DNA of 52,875 nucleotides from NCBI GenBank assembly GCA_030748485.1, contig JASMLW010000544.1, positions 1 through 52,875 of the forward strand. Direction: 5' to 3'. Below the pieces are notes generated by a model. The model saw only the letters and a list, made by a program, of their open reading frames with translations, did not search any database and was not told where the DNA came from. The translations under genes were made by a program, and so were the position numbers. Positions 27,960 to 39,613 of this stretch are shown piece after piece. The stretch's first letter is position 1. The number at the start of each line of letters is the position of its first letter. The DNA comes from Pirellulaceae bacterium (GTDB lineage Bacteria > Planctomycetota > Planctomycetia > Pirellulales > Pirellulaceae).

Positions 27960-28105
27960 AAGTCCTCTCCGTGCGGGGAAGTTGATGCTCGCCGTATTCC
28001 AGGCGAACGGACCCCGCTATCGTAGCCGGAACAGCCGTTATGGAGCAGGCGGATTTCGGGGCGGCGGCGGGCGCGAAATCGCGTCCCCCGGCGCTCGGGC
28101 CGCAG

Positions 28106-29149
28106 TCAGCCGCTGACGATTCGCATGACGACGTCGTCGAAGCCGGCCATGGCGTGCTCGCCAATCTCGCCAAGCGCCGACCACGAGCCAACCAGGTCCG
28201 CCGGCAGCGTCACGCAAATCTCGCCCGCTTCGTCGCCCTGCCGCCACGAGGCCGCTTCTCCGGGATCGAAACGTATCGTCTGCTTTGAGTCAAAGCTGTA
28301 CAGAATGTAGGGGCGATCGAACGGAATGCGACCCGGCAGAATTTGGCGAAACTCGGCCACGGTCGACGCAGCCAACTCCAAAAACAATCGGTCCTCCGCG
28401 CGCGACCAGCGGATCGAATCCGCATAAGTGACCCCCGTCGACGATCCCCCGGCGCCGCGCCCCTGCTCAACTCGCTGAGCAAACGACTCGTCATTCAGCA
28501 GTGACTCGCGGCGGACATCGGTGACATGCAACGGGTAGTGCTCGGCGACCAGCCGACAGAAGTCACCGCCGTTCCAACTGATCTTGGCGGCGAGTTCATC
28601 GGCGGTGAGACCGAACAGTTGCAGCATCGTGAGTTTGCCGTTTTCCGATTCGATCTCCGGGAACTCACTGTCCGCGACGACGCCCAGCGCCGTAATCCGC
28701 GTCGTGTTCGATTGCTCGCTGACGATCGGCTTGTTCAAGTTGATGTGATCGCCCGGGCGAAACACGTTGCCGGATTTGAATACGTAGCGGGCGAGACTTT
28801 GGAAAGTCGAGATCGGCCAGGTGGGCGGGTCGGCGTCGCCCGCGTCGCGAGCCAAGCGGAACGAGATCTCAAAACCCCAACCGCTGCACTCCGGGTCGTC
28901 GCTGACCTTCTCGTACAACTCGCTACAACCGTAGGTGACGTAGTGCCAATGGGGCGTCGGCTCGTCACGGCGGTAGGCGGAAACGCCGTCGAGTGGGTCA
29001 TTCCCGCCGACGGCGTGCTTGACAATGGTCGCCCAGTGCGTCGGCTCCTGGTCGCTGTAGAGGTCGGTGAGCCGCGCATCGATCGCGGCCCAGCCGGGCG
29101 CCGCGTCGTCGGCCAATTGCCTGTCGCTCTCCGGATGTGGATCCGACAT
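28106..29149 (-). CDS. SUFU (suppressor of fused) family protein
   Basis: 347 residues. The N-terminal SUFU domain shows HWHYVTYGCSELYEKVSDD, SGWGFEISFRLARD and RPGDHINLNKPI. The C-terminal half carries a SUFU-associated region (NGKLTMLQLFGLTADELAAK). Bacterial members are often immunity proteins for polymorphic toxins, yet no toxin gene is nearby, so this is more likely a stand-alone housekeeping form. The ATG has GGAG nine bases upstream. It lies 59 bp after an FmdB-like gene on the same strand. Confidence 0.85.
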   Translation of the reverse strand: MSDPHPESDRQLADDAAPGWAAIDARLTDLYSDQEPTHWATIVKHAVGGNDPLDGVSAYRRDEPTPHWHYVTYGCSELYEKVSDDPECSGWGFEISFRLARDAGDADPPTWPISTFQSLARYVFKSGNVFRPGDHINLNKPIVSEQSNTTRITALGVVADSEFPEIESENGKLTMLQLFGLTADELAAKISWNGGDFCRLVAEHYPLHVTDVRRESLLNDESFAQRVEQGRGAGGSSTGVTYADSIRWSRAEDRLFLELAASTVAEFRQILPGRIPFDRPYILYSFDSKQTIRFDPGEAASWRQGDEAGEICVTLPADLVGSWSALGEIGEHAMAGFDDVVMRIVSG

Positions 29150-29208
29150 CGTGATGGGCTCCGCCCCGTTGGTTGACACTCGGCCAAGCGACGATCCAAG
29201 TCGCGCTG

Positions 29209-29427
29209 CTACGTCTCCATTCCCATGCAGCGTCCGCCGCCGCACGCCGGTCGACCACACGACTCGGGCGGCGCCATCTTGAGTCCCTTGCTGGGAGCAA
29301 ACGGCGCGCTAAACAGCTTCTCGACCTGCTCGTTGCCGCAATCGGGGCAAGCGGGCGTGTCGTCAGCGCGGATCAGCAACTCAAACTCGGAGTCGCACTT
29401 GTCGCAGGCGTATTCGTAAAGAGGCAT
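29209..29427 (-). CDS. FmdB-family zinc ribbon protein
   Basis: 72 residues. MPLYEYACDKCDSEFELL followed by CPDCG is the FmdB/CxxC_CXXC_SSSS zinc-ribbon signature (Cys8, Cys11, Cys27, Cys30). A second cluster with three cysteines, CGRPACGGGRC, is at the C-terminus. Members act in transcription or metal handling, but no specific role is established. First gene of a unit with SUFU, behind an extended -10 promoter. Confidence 0.88.
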   Translation of the reverse strand: MPLYEYACDKCDSEFELLIRADDTPACPDCGNEQVEKLFSAPFAPSKGLKMAPPESCGRPACGGGRCMGMET

Positions 29428-29501
29428 GGCGGCGGCTGTTGTCGAGATGGGTCGTGGAGATGAGTCTGCCCGCGCGGTGCGGGCGTTTTCAAGAGAGCTG
29501 G

Positions 29502-29507
29502 ATTATA
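29502..29507 (-). promoter_or_regulatory. Extended -10 promoter for the FmdB-SUFU unit
   Basis: On the - strand the sequence reads TGCTATAAT, an extended -10 with a perfect hexamer, about 75 bp before the FmdB start. No convincing -35 box is present, which fits an extended -10 type. Confidence 0.5.
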
Positions 29508-29534
29508 GCAGCAGCCGTCGAATTCATCGCGCAG

Positions 29535-29572
29535 AAAAAAAGCAAGGCGGTGAACTGAATTCACCGCCTTGC
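29535..29572 (-). terminator. Intrinsic terminator after the SHD1-like gene
   Basis: A perfect 13-bp stem (GCAAGGCGGTGAA with its complement) and a 5-base loop are followed on the - strand by seven T (plus-strand A at 29535-29541). It starts about 30 bases after the stop at 29602, so it closes the guaB/SHD1-like transcript. Confidence 0.9.
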
Positions 29573-29601
29573 CGAGCCAATCGCTCCCGAACTTGGTGGT
29601 T

Positions 29602-32503
<2,902 letters not shown>

Positions 32504-32511
32504 TCACCGAC

Positions 32512-33321
32512 TCAACGCTTGCGGCTCCGCCGGATGGGTCGAGTGCGGCGGGCGTTCGCGCTGGCGACGCCGTAGTCGGTCAACTCCATCGTGCGGCGTT
32601 CGAGCAGGTTGCCCGTCTTGCGATCAACAATCTTGGTCGACTGGGCCACGACGCCTCCAGGAACTTGGGGGCTGTAGACCTCAATCGTGATCGTCTGCGA
32701 TTCAGCCGTGGATTGCACGGTGCGGACGTAAGCGACCGGGTGAATGTTGGCGAGCACTTTGTAGGGCAGATCGACGGCCAGCACGGTGACGCGAAGATTC
32801 GCACTGGCCTCCGCCGCCCCGTTGGCGACCGTGCGGCCGAAGAGGAATGGGGCCCTTTTGGCCAGCACCAGTTCGGTGACCGAGGCGCCCTTCTTTTTCA
32901 CGCGGAGCACTTCACAGCGAACCTTGCCGCCGGGCAGATTCAATTCGCGCGCGTCCTTCCGTTCCCAGTCCGTCTCAATCCCATAATAGGGTCGGGCGTC
33001 TGTTCGAGTGGACGGTTTGAAACGCCGGCCGGCGATCTCCAACTGCGTTTCCGTGGTCAGAGTAAACGCCTTGTCGGTGATGGCGGTGAGCGCGGCGCGC
33101 GTGTCGGATGTCGAGACGCTGGACAACTTGCCCGTCTCGTCGAACGTCTCCTTCACCACTCGGACTGCTCGCCACGACCCCTTCTCAAAACGCCCCCAGC
33201 CGTGAAAGTCTCGCAGACGAAACTGGTCCGTCTTCGGCTCCGGCGCAGTCTGCTGTCCCACCGCAGTGGATCCAAACAGAACCACCAACACTAAGAGCGA
33301 CGATCTGGATATCAAACCCAT
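32512..33321 (-). CDS. Secreted protein of unknown function
   Basis: 269 residues. Signal peptide (SSLLVLVVLFGSTAVGQ), then a beta-rich domain with regular charged strands (GWGRFEKGSWRAVRVVKETF, RKTGNLLERRTMELTDYGVA) and a very basic tail (RRTRPIRRSRKR). General layout resembles the secreted protein at 6032, but I cannot claim homology. It is 119 bp upstream of guaB and may be transcribed with it. Confidence 0.7.
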   Translation of the reverse strand: MGLISRSSLLVLVVLFGSTAVGQQTAPEPKTDQFRLRDFHGWGRFEKGSWRAVRVVKETFDETGKLSSVSTSDTRAALTAITDKAFTLTTETQLEIAGRRFKPSTRTDARPYYGIETDWERKDARELNLPGGKVRCEVLRVKKKGASVTELVLAKRAPFLFGRTVANGAAEASANLRVTVLAVDLPYKVLANIHPVAYVRTVQSTAESQTITIEVYSPQVPGGVVAQSTKIVDRKTGNLLERRTMELTDYGVASANARRTRPIRRSRKR

Positions 33322-33538
33322 CAATGAGCCACAGTGGGAGGGTGGGAAGGAATGGCAGTATGAGAAATGAAAGGTGGCAAGATTTGGTTGGGAGACCGGT
33401 GGGTGAATTCAACCATTCTGGAGGCGGAGGTCAATAGAGGATATGCCTCCAAAGGGTGGTGTGCAATGCTTCCTTGGCTCGGAGGGTTTGGCCAGGGTGT
33501 GGGATGCTGTAGTCAAGTGGCGGCAGGGCGGTTATTTG

Positions 33539-34933
33539 TTACGCCTCGGCCGAATCTGGAGAGATGGCGCCGACCAATTCCATGTCCTGGCTGGGAAAGA
33601 CCGTCCGCAGGTCGAGCATGAAGGCTTCTCGGCTAATGCGTCCGACCACGGGTGGGTCGCCATTTCGCAGGCGCGACGAGAAATCGTCGACGTTGCCGCG
33701 GGCCGGAGTGATTTTCACGCACCACGTGGGAATTTGCTGAGTGGGCACCGAACCGCCGCCCAAGAAGGTGACGTCTTCGCAAGGCTCGGCGGTGGCGACT
33801 GAGCGGGCGGCGGCGATCTGTTCGGCCATGCGCTCCGCCCTGTGCCTCAAGTTTTCGACCGGGGTGGCGAGGAATCGCAGGAGGGGGATGCGTTCTTCGG
33901 CGGCTGGTGTGTCGCGATGCAATTTGAGCGTGGCGGCTAGCGCGGCCAGCGTCAGCTTGTCGACTCGCAACGCTCGCATGAGCGGATGGGAGTTCAACTT
34001 GTCGATCAGCAGTTGCTTTCCGACGACGATGCCGCATTGCGGTCCGCCGAGCAGTTTATCCCCACTGAACAGCACCAGGTCAGCTCCGGCGCGAATGCTG
34101 TCTCTCGCGACCGGCTCGTCTTCGATACCGTACTTGCTGTAGTCGGTGATCGCTCCCGAACCGATGTCATCGATAACGGGAAGTCGGCGACGGCGGCCCA
34201 ATTCGACGAGTTCGTTGAGTGTGGGTTGAGCAGTAAAACCAACCACAACAAAGTTGCTCGTGTGGACTCGCAGCAGCGCGGCCGTGTCTTGATTGATTGC
34301 CTCTCGGTAGTCTTCGATGCGAGTTTTGTTGGTCGTACCCACCTCGCGCAACTTGGCTCCACTGGCGGTCATCACATCGGGCAGGCGAAAACTGCCGCCG
34401 ATTTCAATCAACTGGCCGCGCGACGCGACGACTTCGCGATCGGCGGCCAGCGCGGTGAGTGTCAGCAGCGTGGCGGCGGCGTTGTTGTTGACCACCACCC
34501 CCGCCTCGGCTCCGGTGAGATCAACCAACAGCCCCTCCACTGCGGCGATCCGCCGAGACCGCTCGCCCGTGTCCAAATCCAGCTCGACGCTCGCGTACCC
34601 GCTCGCGTTGGCCTGCATGGCGTCGAGTGCTTCCTGGGCGAGTGGAGCTCGGCCGAGTCCCGTGTGCAGCAGCACTCCGGTGGCGTTGATGACTGGCCGC
34701 AGCGTCAGTTGCTCCTCCTGGATAATCCACTCGGCGATTCTCTCCGCCAGTTCTTGGGCGCCGGGCACTCCCATGTCGGTCGCTCGGTTGGCCAGATCGA
34801 CGCGGAGGTTGTCGAGGAAACGGCGAACTCCCGACACGACAACCGAACGGTTCGCCCGCTCCACCAAGGACCTCAGCGGAGGCAAGTCGAGCAAGTCGTT
34901 CACGGGCGGAATGTTTCTCATCACGTTGGGCAT
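33539..34933 (-). CDS. selA: L-seryl-tRNA(Sec) selenium transferase
   Basis: PLP enzyme converting Ser-tRNA(Sec) to Sec-tRNA(Sec) with selenophosphate. The N-terminal helical domain is followed by RPVINATGVLLHTGLGRAPL, then the PLP-lysine segment FSGDKLLGGPQCGIVVG. Length is 464 residues. It follows selB by 85 bp on the same strand, order selB then selA, the reverse of E. coli. No selD or tRNA(Sec) gene is in the window. Confidence 0.93.
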   Translation of the reverse strand: MPNVMRNIPPVNDLLDLPPLRSLVERANRSVVVSGVRRFLDNLRVDLANRATDMGVPGAQELAERIAEWIIQEEQLTLRPVINATGVLLHTGLGRAPLAQEALDAMQANASGYASVELDLDTGERSRRIAAVEGLLVDLTGAEAGVVVNNNAAATLLTLTALAADREVVASRGQLIEIGGSFRLPDVMTASGAKLREVGTTNKTRIEDYREAINQDTAALLRVHTSNFVVVGFTAQPTLNELVELGRRRRLPVIDDIGSGAITDYSKYGIEDEPVARDSIRAGADLVLFSGDKLLGGPQCGIVVGKQLLIDKLNSHPLMRALRVDKLTLAALAATLKLHRDTPAAEERIPLLRFLATPVENLRHRAERMAEQIAAARSVATAEPCEDVTFLGGGSVPTQQIPTWCVKITPARGNVDDFSSRLRNGDPPVVGRISREAFMLDLRTVFPSQDMELVGAISPDSAEA

Positions 34934-35018
34934 CGGTCACCATGGTGGAGGATTCGAGATCGGAGCCGCATCGTCCATTCGACAAGTGCGCGCCCGGCAA
35001 CTCGTTATCAACTAAGAA

Positions 35019-36938
35019 TCACCGATTCGACAGCAGGCGTAAATCGCCCTGTCGCTTCGTAAATCCAATTTTATCCAAGTGTTCGCACAGCGGGACGGCG
35101 TACTTGCGCGTCGTATTGAGGATTTCTCGAATCTCGCTCAGCGTCAAACCTTTTCCGTCGACCAGCCGTTCGGCGATGGCTTCCTGGACGTCCGCCAGAC
35201 AATCCCGGTGCAAAAAGTACGCCGGCGCGACCTGTATCAAATCCCCGTCGGCGGCCGCCAATTGCAGTAACTGTGGGATGGACGCTTTGTTCTTCGCCGC
35301 GTCCCGCTGGCATTGCTCGACCGTCGGAGACTCGATTCCGGCGACTTGAAATCTGGCTAGCAATTCGGCCAGCAACTTGCGCTCGCCCTGCGACAACCGC
35401 GGCCCCCGGTCCGCAAGTCCGATACCCGCCTCGGTCAGGCGAATCCGCCGTCCTCGCTCCATCGACGTGAGGACGGCGTTTAGCAACGGGGTGTTCTCGA
35501 GATAGTCGAATCGATGAATCAGCTGCGATCGATCGAGCATGCTGCGGAGCGGTTCCGCGTCGTGCATTTTGGCCAACTGATCGTGTACGCGCGTCGACAG
35601 TTCCTCAATCACGTCGCGGTGCACGTGCTGCACGCGAGAGGTCGACAGTGAAATCGCCCGCACCTGCTCTCGTTCAAGCAGCTCCAGCAACTGCGACTGC
35701 GGGTCGTCGACGCCCGCCTGGCGAGCCAGATCGACGGGCGACCACGAACGCACGTTGAGAAAGAAAATCGCCGCGGCGCAGCGGACCAGCGGGTCGGTCG
35801 ATTGCAGGTCCTTCGCCGACTGACGGTCTGCAGCGGTCGGCCGCCGCAACCGCGGAGCCGAGGGGTCGAGCACATGGCCGCCGCCGATCGTACAGACGGG
35901 CGACTCGGCGCGAATGACGAACGGCTGGTTCCAAATCGTGGCGACCGGTTCGTCCAGCAACAATTGCGCGACGCAGCGCTCGCGACGGGCGAGTGGTTCA
36001 TCCCGCCACAACCGCACTGTCGCCAAAGTCTCGCCACTGCCGCAATGTAGTCGAACGCGAGCGCGATCCTTGAGCGGCCGGGGAGCCGAAGCGAGCATCT
36101 CCAATTTGACGGTGAGCACGCGGGCGGACGCCAGGTAGCCGACGGCCGCGAGTTCCTGTCCGCGCTCGATCTCGTCGTGGCGAATCCCGGCCAGATTGAT
36201 CGCCGCCCGCTGGCCGCGCGACGCCGAGGCCGCGTCGTCGTCGTGGTTCTGAATGCCCCGCACGCGGACGGTCCGCCCGCTCGGCTGGACAACCAACTCA
36301 TCGCCGACAGCGATCACTCCGCTTACCACGCTGCCCGTCACGACAGCGCCGTGGCCGGTAATCGTGAACGAACGATCGATGGGCATCCGAAAGGGAGCTC
36401 GCAGCCGGTCGGCGCGCGGTGAATTCGACGCATCGTCCGCCGCGGTCCGCAACAACGCCCGCAGCTCGTCCAACCCCGACCCCGTGTTCGCGCTGGTGCG
36501 GACGAGCGGCGCCGACTCCAAAAAAGTGCCCGCGACCAGCTCGCGGACTTCCTCTTCGACCAACGCTGTCCAATCATCGTCCGCCAAATCGCACTTGGTC
36601 AGCGCGATGACGCCGTGCTGCAACTGCAAGAGCCGCAGTATCTCGACGTGCTCGCGAGTCTGCGGTTTTACCGAATCGTCGGCCGCGACCACCAACAGAG
36701 CCACGTCAATTCCCGTGGCGCCGGCCAGCATGTTCCGCACGAATCGCTCGTGCCCGGGAACGTCGACGACACCGAGTCGGTGCGGCTCCAAATCCAAAGC
36801 GGCGAAGCCGATGTCGATCGTAATGCCGCGCTTCTTTTCCTCCGGCAATCGATCCGTGTCCACACCCGTCAAGGCGTGGATGAGCGAGGTTTTCCCGTGA
36901 TCGATATGTCCGGCCGTACCGAGAATCAACTCTGCCAT
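35019..36938 (-). CDS. selB: Selenocysteine-specific elongation factor
   Basis: EF-Tu-like GTPase that brings Sec-tRNA(Sec) to UGA codons marked by a SECIS element. G1 GTAGHIDHGKTSL, G3 DVPGHE and G4 TKCDL are intact. Beta-barrel domains II and III follow, then winged-helix repeats from about residue 360 to the end (LADVQEAIAERLVDGKGLTL). Length is 639 residues, normal. It is upstream of selA and probably co-transcribed. No candidate selenoprotein is recognisable here. Confidence 0.94.
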   Translation of the reverse strand: MAELILGTAGHIDHGKTSLIHALTGVDTDRLPEEKKRGITIDIGFAALDLEPHRLGVVDVPGHERFVRNMLAGATGIDVALLVVAADDSVKPQTREHVEILRLLQLQHGVIALTKCDLADDDWTALVEEEVRELVAGTFLESAPLVRTSANTGSGLDELRALLRTAADDASNSPRADRLRAPFRMPIDRSFTITGHGAVVTGSVVSGVIAVGDELVVQPSGRTVRVRGIQNHDDDAASASRGQRAAINLAGIRHDEIERGQELAAVGYLASARVLTVKLEMLASAPRPLKDRARVRLHCGSGETLATVRLWRDEPLARRERCVAQLLLDEPVATIWNQPFVIRAESPVCTIGGGHVLDPSAPRLRRPTAADRQSAKDLQSTDPLVRCAAAIFFLNVRSWSPVDLARQAGVDDPQSQLLELLEREQVRAISLSTSRVQHVHRDVIEELSTRVHDQLAKMHDAEPLRSMLDRSQLIHRFDYLENTPLLNAVLTSMERGRRIRLTEAGIGLADRGPRLSQGERKLLAELLARFQVAGIESPTVEQCQRDAAKNKASIPQLLQLAAADGDLIQVAPAYFLHRDCLADVQEAIAERLVDGKGLTLSEIREILNTTRKYAVPLCEHLDKIGFTKRQGDLRLLSNR

Positions 36939-37037
36939 GGCCGCCCATTGTAGCGGCGGCCATGCGAACCGCGACCACGGCTGCGACCCTGGTTGCGACG
37001 GCGGCTGCGACGGCGCGGGCTAAGATGACACCGGCGG

Positions 37038-37601
37038 CTAGTCGTCAAAACCCGGACGCGGCTGGCTGAGAAACTCCTTGACGCTGCGCGGCTGGGGCGG
37101 CTCTTCAGGTTGGCTCCACGGCAACGTGAAGAAACTGGATTTGGGCTTCGACCGCGCGCTGGACATCCGCGCGGGAGTTTTGTCACCCGTCCAAGGAGCC
37201 ACGATCACGTCCTTGGTTTTCGAGAAGAGGTCCTTGGTCCCCTGGTTGAATTTTTCCAGCGTCGAGGGTGGCTGGCGGTACGTCATGCGGCCTCTCGGTC
37301 GCCGGGGCGACGTTTTCTTCGCGCCGCCGAGACCGAAACTCGGCAGCTTGGGAGTCGGCAACTTGGGTAACGACAGCTTCGGCAGCGACATCTTCGGGGC
37401 GGGCAACTTCGGCATCGATAGCTTGGGAAGCTCGAATCCCGACCTGCGCTGCGCCGGCGGCTCGTCGCCGATCGTGCGGCGAACTTGTTCCGGCTCCTTC
37501 TTGGTAAAGGGCAGCGGGAACTTGAAGCCCTGAGCCCAGGCGGGAACACTCAAGGACAGCAGCAGCCAGCCAGCGACGAGCCAGCGCAAAGAACTGTTCA
37601 C
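37038..37601 (-). CDS. Secreted Pro-Lys repeat protein
   Basis: 187 residues. Signal peptide LVAGWLLLSLSVPAWA, then a short basic region and a tandem PKL-type repeat (LPKLSMPKLPAPKMSLPK and onward; period about five residues) to around residue 90. The rest is basic and disordered with a conserved-looking RPRGRMTYRQPPSTLEKFNQ segment. GTG start with GGAGG eight bases upstream. It may be a wall- or polyanion-binding protein; function unknown. Confidence 0.7.
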   Translation of the reverse strand: MNSSLRWLVAGWLLLSLSVPAWAQGFKFPLPFTKKEPEQVRRTIGDEPPAQRRSGFELPKLSMPKLPAPKMSLPKLSLPKLPTPKLPSFGLGGAKKTSPRRPRGRMTYRQPPSTLEKFNQGTKDLFSKTKDVIVAPWTGDKTPARMSSARSKPKSSFFTLPWSQPEEPPQPRSVKEFLSQPRPGFDD

Positions 37602-37797
37602 GTTTCGGCCCTCCAGAATTGGCGCGAATCAAACTCGCCGCGATGGGCGATGGACAGGTGTCGAATTTAGGGGGCGGGAGTCTCGCAGATTCGGTGAACA
37701 CCGTCCAGGGCAAAAGAATTCGGCAATCGGGTCCTGGCCTCCGGTCCCCGATTCCCGGTACGTTATGCTGTAACCAGCAATGTTCGAGGAGCCAAAT

Positions 37798-38607
37798 GTG
37801 ACACAGCGGATCGGATTCATCGGCGCCGGACAGATGGCTCAAGCGCTTGCCAAGGGCTTCCTTGAGGCCGGTTTGGCCGGCTCTGATCAGATTCTCGCAT
37901 TCGACCCGGCGCCAGCAACGCTGTCGCAATTCACCGAGCTAACTGGGGGAGCCGCGGCGGAAACAAACCAAGCAGTTGTCGGATCGGCCGACGTCGTCTT
38001 CCTGGCCGTCAAGCCTCAGCGTGTCGCCGATGCGGCCGCCGATGTCGCGGCGTCGAATTGGGACGAGAAGCTGTTGGTCTCGATCGCGGCCGGCGTCTCG
38101 CTGCACTCGCTTCACGAGCTCTTCGGCGCCGCCCGGATCATTCGCGTCATGCCCAATACTCCCTGCCTTGTCGGATCCGGAGCGGCCGGGTTTGCCATCG
38201 GACCGGGAGCCACGTCGGCGGACGGCGAACTGGTGCGACAGCTCCTCAACTCGGTAGGACGCGCCGCGCAAGTGGACGAGCACCTGCTGGACGCGGTCAC
38301 CGGCATGTCTGGATCGGGGCCGGCCTACGTCTATATGGCGATCGAAGCGTTGAGTGACGGCGGGGTGCGAATGGGACTGCCCCGCCCGGTGGCGATCGAG
38401 TTGGCCGCCCAAACCGTTCTCGGTGCGGCGCAAATGGTGTTGGAAACAGGGGATCATCCAGGGGTCTTGAAGGATCGCGTGGCCAGTCCGGGTGGAACGA
38501 CAATCGCCGGACTTCAATCGCTGGAGGACCGTGGGTTTCGGGGGGCGTTGATCGCTGCAGTCGAGGCGGCGGCCAATCGATCCCGCGAGTTGGGAGCCAA
38601 GGAGTAG
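37798..38607 (+). CDS. proC: Pyrroline-5-carboxylate reductase
   Basis: Last step of proline synthesis, NAD(P)H-dependent. IGFIGAGQMAQAL is the Rossmann motif, AVKPQRV follows, and the signature MSGSGPAYVYMAIEALSDGG is near residue 170, then ASPGGTTIAGLQSLED. The GTG at 37798 has AGGAG upstream; an ATG at 37780 has none and would add six residues. The length of about 269 residues is typical. Confidence 0.93.
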   Translation: MTQRIGFIGAGQMAQALAKGFLEAGLAGSDQILAFDPAPATLSQFTELTGGAAAETNQAVVGSADVVFLAVKPQRVADAAADVAASNWDEKLLVSIAAGVSLHSLHELFGAARIIRVMPNTPCLVGSGAAGFAIGPGATSADGELVRQLLNSVGRAAQVDEHLLDAVTGMSGSGPAYVYMAIEALSDGGVRMGLPRPVAIELAAQTVLGAAQMVLETGDHPGVLKDRVASPGGTTIAGLQSLEDRGFRGALIAAVEAAANRSRELGAKE

Positions 38608-38661
38608 CAACGTCGCGCCGGCGACTCGGGCGCGCTCGGGCACTTTTCAACGGAGACCACG

Positions 38662-38919
38662 ATGGGGTCGATCTTCTGCAGAATTGACGACAAGCACGTT
38701 CCCCTGTTTCGGATCGTGTGGGTGTCTGATCTGCCTCACTTCTGTGGGTCGGATGAGTGCGACGTGGAAGGGCTCTATGAAATCCGCCTCGAGCAAGGTG
38801 AGGCGTTGTTCGCTTCGCGGGAGGAACGCGATCAAACGCTTGAGGCGCTCGAAAAGTGGGGGCTGCCCGAAGGCTACCCTGAAGACCTGGACGACGACGG
38901 TGACCCGGACTGGAACTGA
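38662..38919 (+). CDS. Small acidic protein, unknown function
   Basis: 85 residues, acidic, ending in the Asp-rich EDLDDDGDPDWN. Contains two Cys (CGSDEC) and hydrophobic strands (HVPLFRIVWVSDLPHF). GGAG six bases before the ATG supports it. 54 bp after proC on the same strand; may be co-transcribed. No family recognised. Confidence 0.65.
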   Translation: MGSIFCRIDDKHVPLFRIVWVSDLPHFCGSDECDVEGLYEIRLEQGEALFASREERDQTLEALEKWGLPEGYPEDLDDDGDPDWN

Positions 38920-39067
38920 CGCCCGCCGCAGTCCGCTGGGACCGCGGCTCAAAAACAGTTAAGTTGTTCCCTCCGCGCTGGTTCCGCCACGGCGCCGCAC
39001 CCGCCCAAAGATCCCCTCGCGGCCTTGTCGCACGATCTCGCTCATTCGCCCCTCACTGGATCGAAAC

Positions 39068-39550
39068 ATGTCGTTGTTTGAAAACCCCGAATACCAGTGG
39101 CGGGAGACCTACTTCGTCCTGTTTCCCGCCGCCAAACGCCCGTCGCTGGAGAGTGTCCGCCGCACCCTCGACTCGCTGGGCGACCATCAACTGGAGTCGG
39201 GACGCGGCGGTGAGGACGGCGAGTTTGAGTCGATCTCGATTCTCTCACCACAAGATTTCGCGGCGATGGACATCACCTACCTGGACGGCGAAGACGTCAT
39301 CGACCATTTACCCCAAGTGATCGAGGAACTCGAAGGGCTTATCGAACCGGAGGACCAGGAGAAGTTCGCCCGCTTGATCGGATTCGACGCGCGGCTCGAC
39401 ATTTTTCATTTTGAACAGTTGGTCTTCGACCCCGACGCCGGCGAGGACGATGGGTATCTCGATCCCGGGTCGTTGCTCCTCGTGCTCGAGCATCTCGCAT
39501 TGCTTTGCGACGGTGTCGGCGTTGACCCGCAATCGGGAACGTTGTTATGA
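39068..39550 (+). CDS. Conserved-looking protein of unknown function
   Basis: 160 residues, acidic, cytoplasmic. MSLFENPEYQWRETYFVLFP and the acidic stretch DPDAGEDDGYLDPGSLLLVL are the most distinctive parts. Aromatic-rich N-terminus and regular hydrophobic spacing suggest a folded domain. It lies 63 bp before efpL on the same strand. I do not recognise the family. Confidence 0.7.
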   Translation: MSLFENPEYQWRETYFVLFPAAKRPSLESVRRTLDSLGDHQLESGRGGEDGEFESISILSPQDFAAMDITYLDGEDVIDHLPQVIEELEGLIEPEDQEKFARLIGFDARLDIFHFEQLVFDPDAGEDDGYLDPGSLLLVLEHLALLCDGVGVDPQSGTLL

Positions 39551-39613
39551 CTGAAATCACCAAGTCGTAGTGGTCGGCGAACAGCAGCGGTCACCGCAGA
39601 GGAGTGATGAGAA

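Noticed and set aside
33322-33538. tRNA(Sec) gene next to selA
   Set aside because: No TCA anticodon stem-loop with flanking acceptor and T-arm pairing on either strand.
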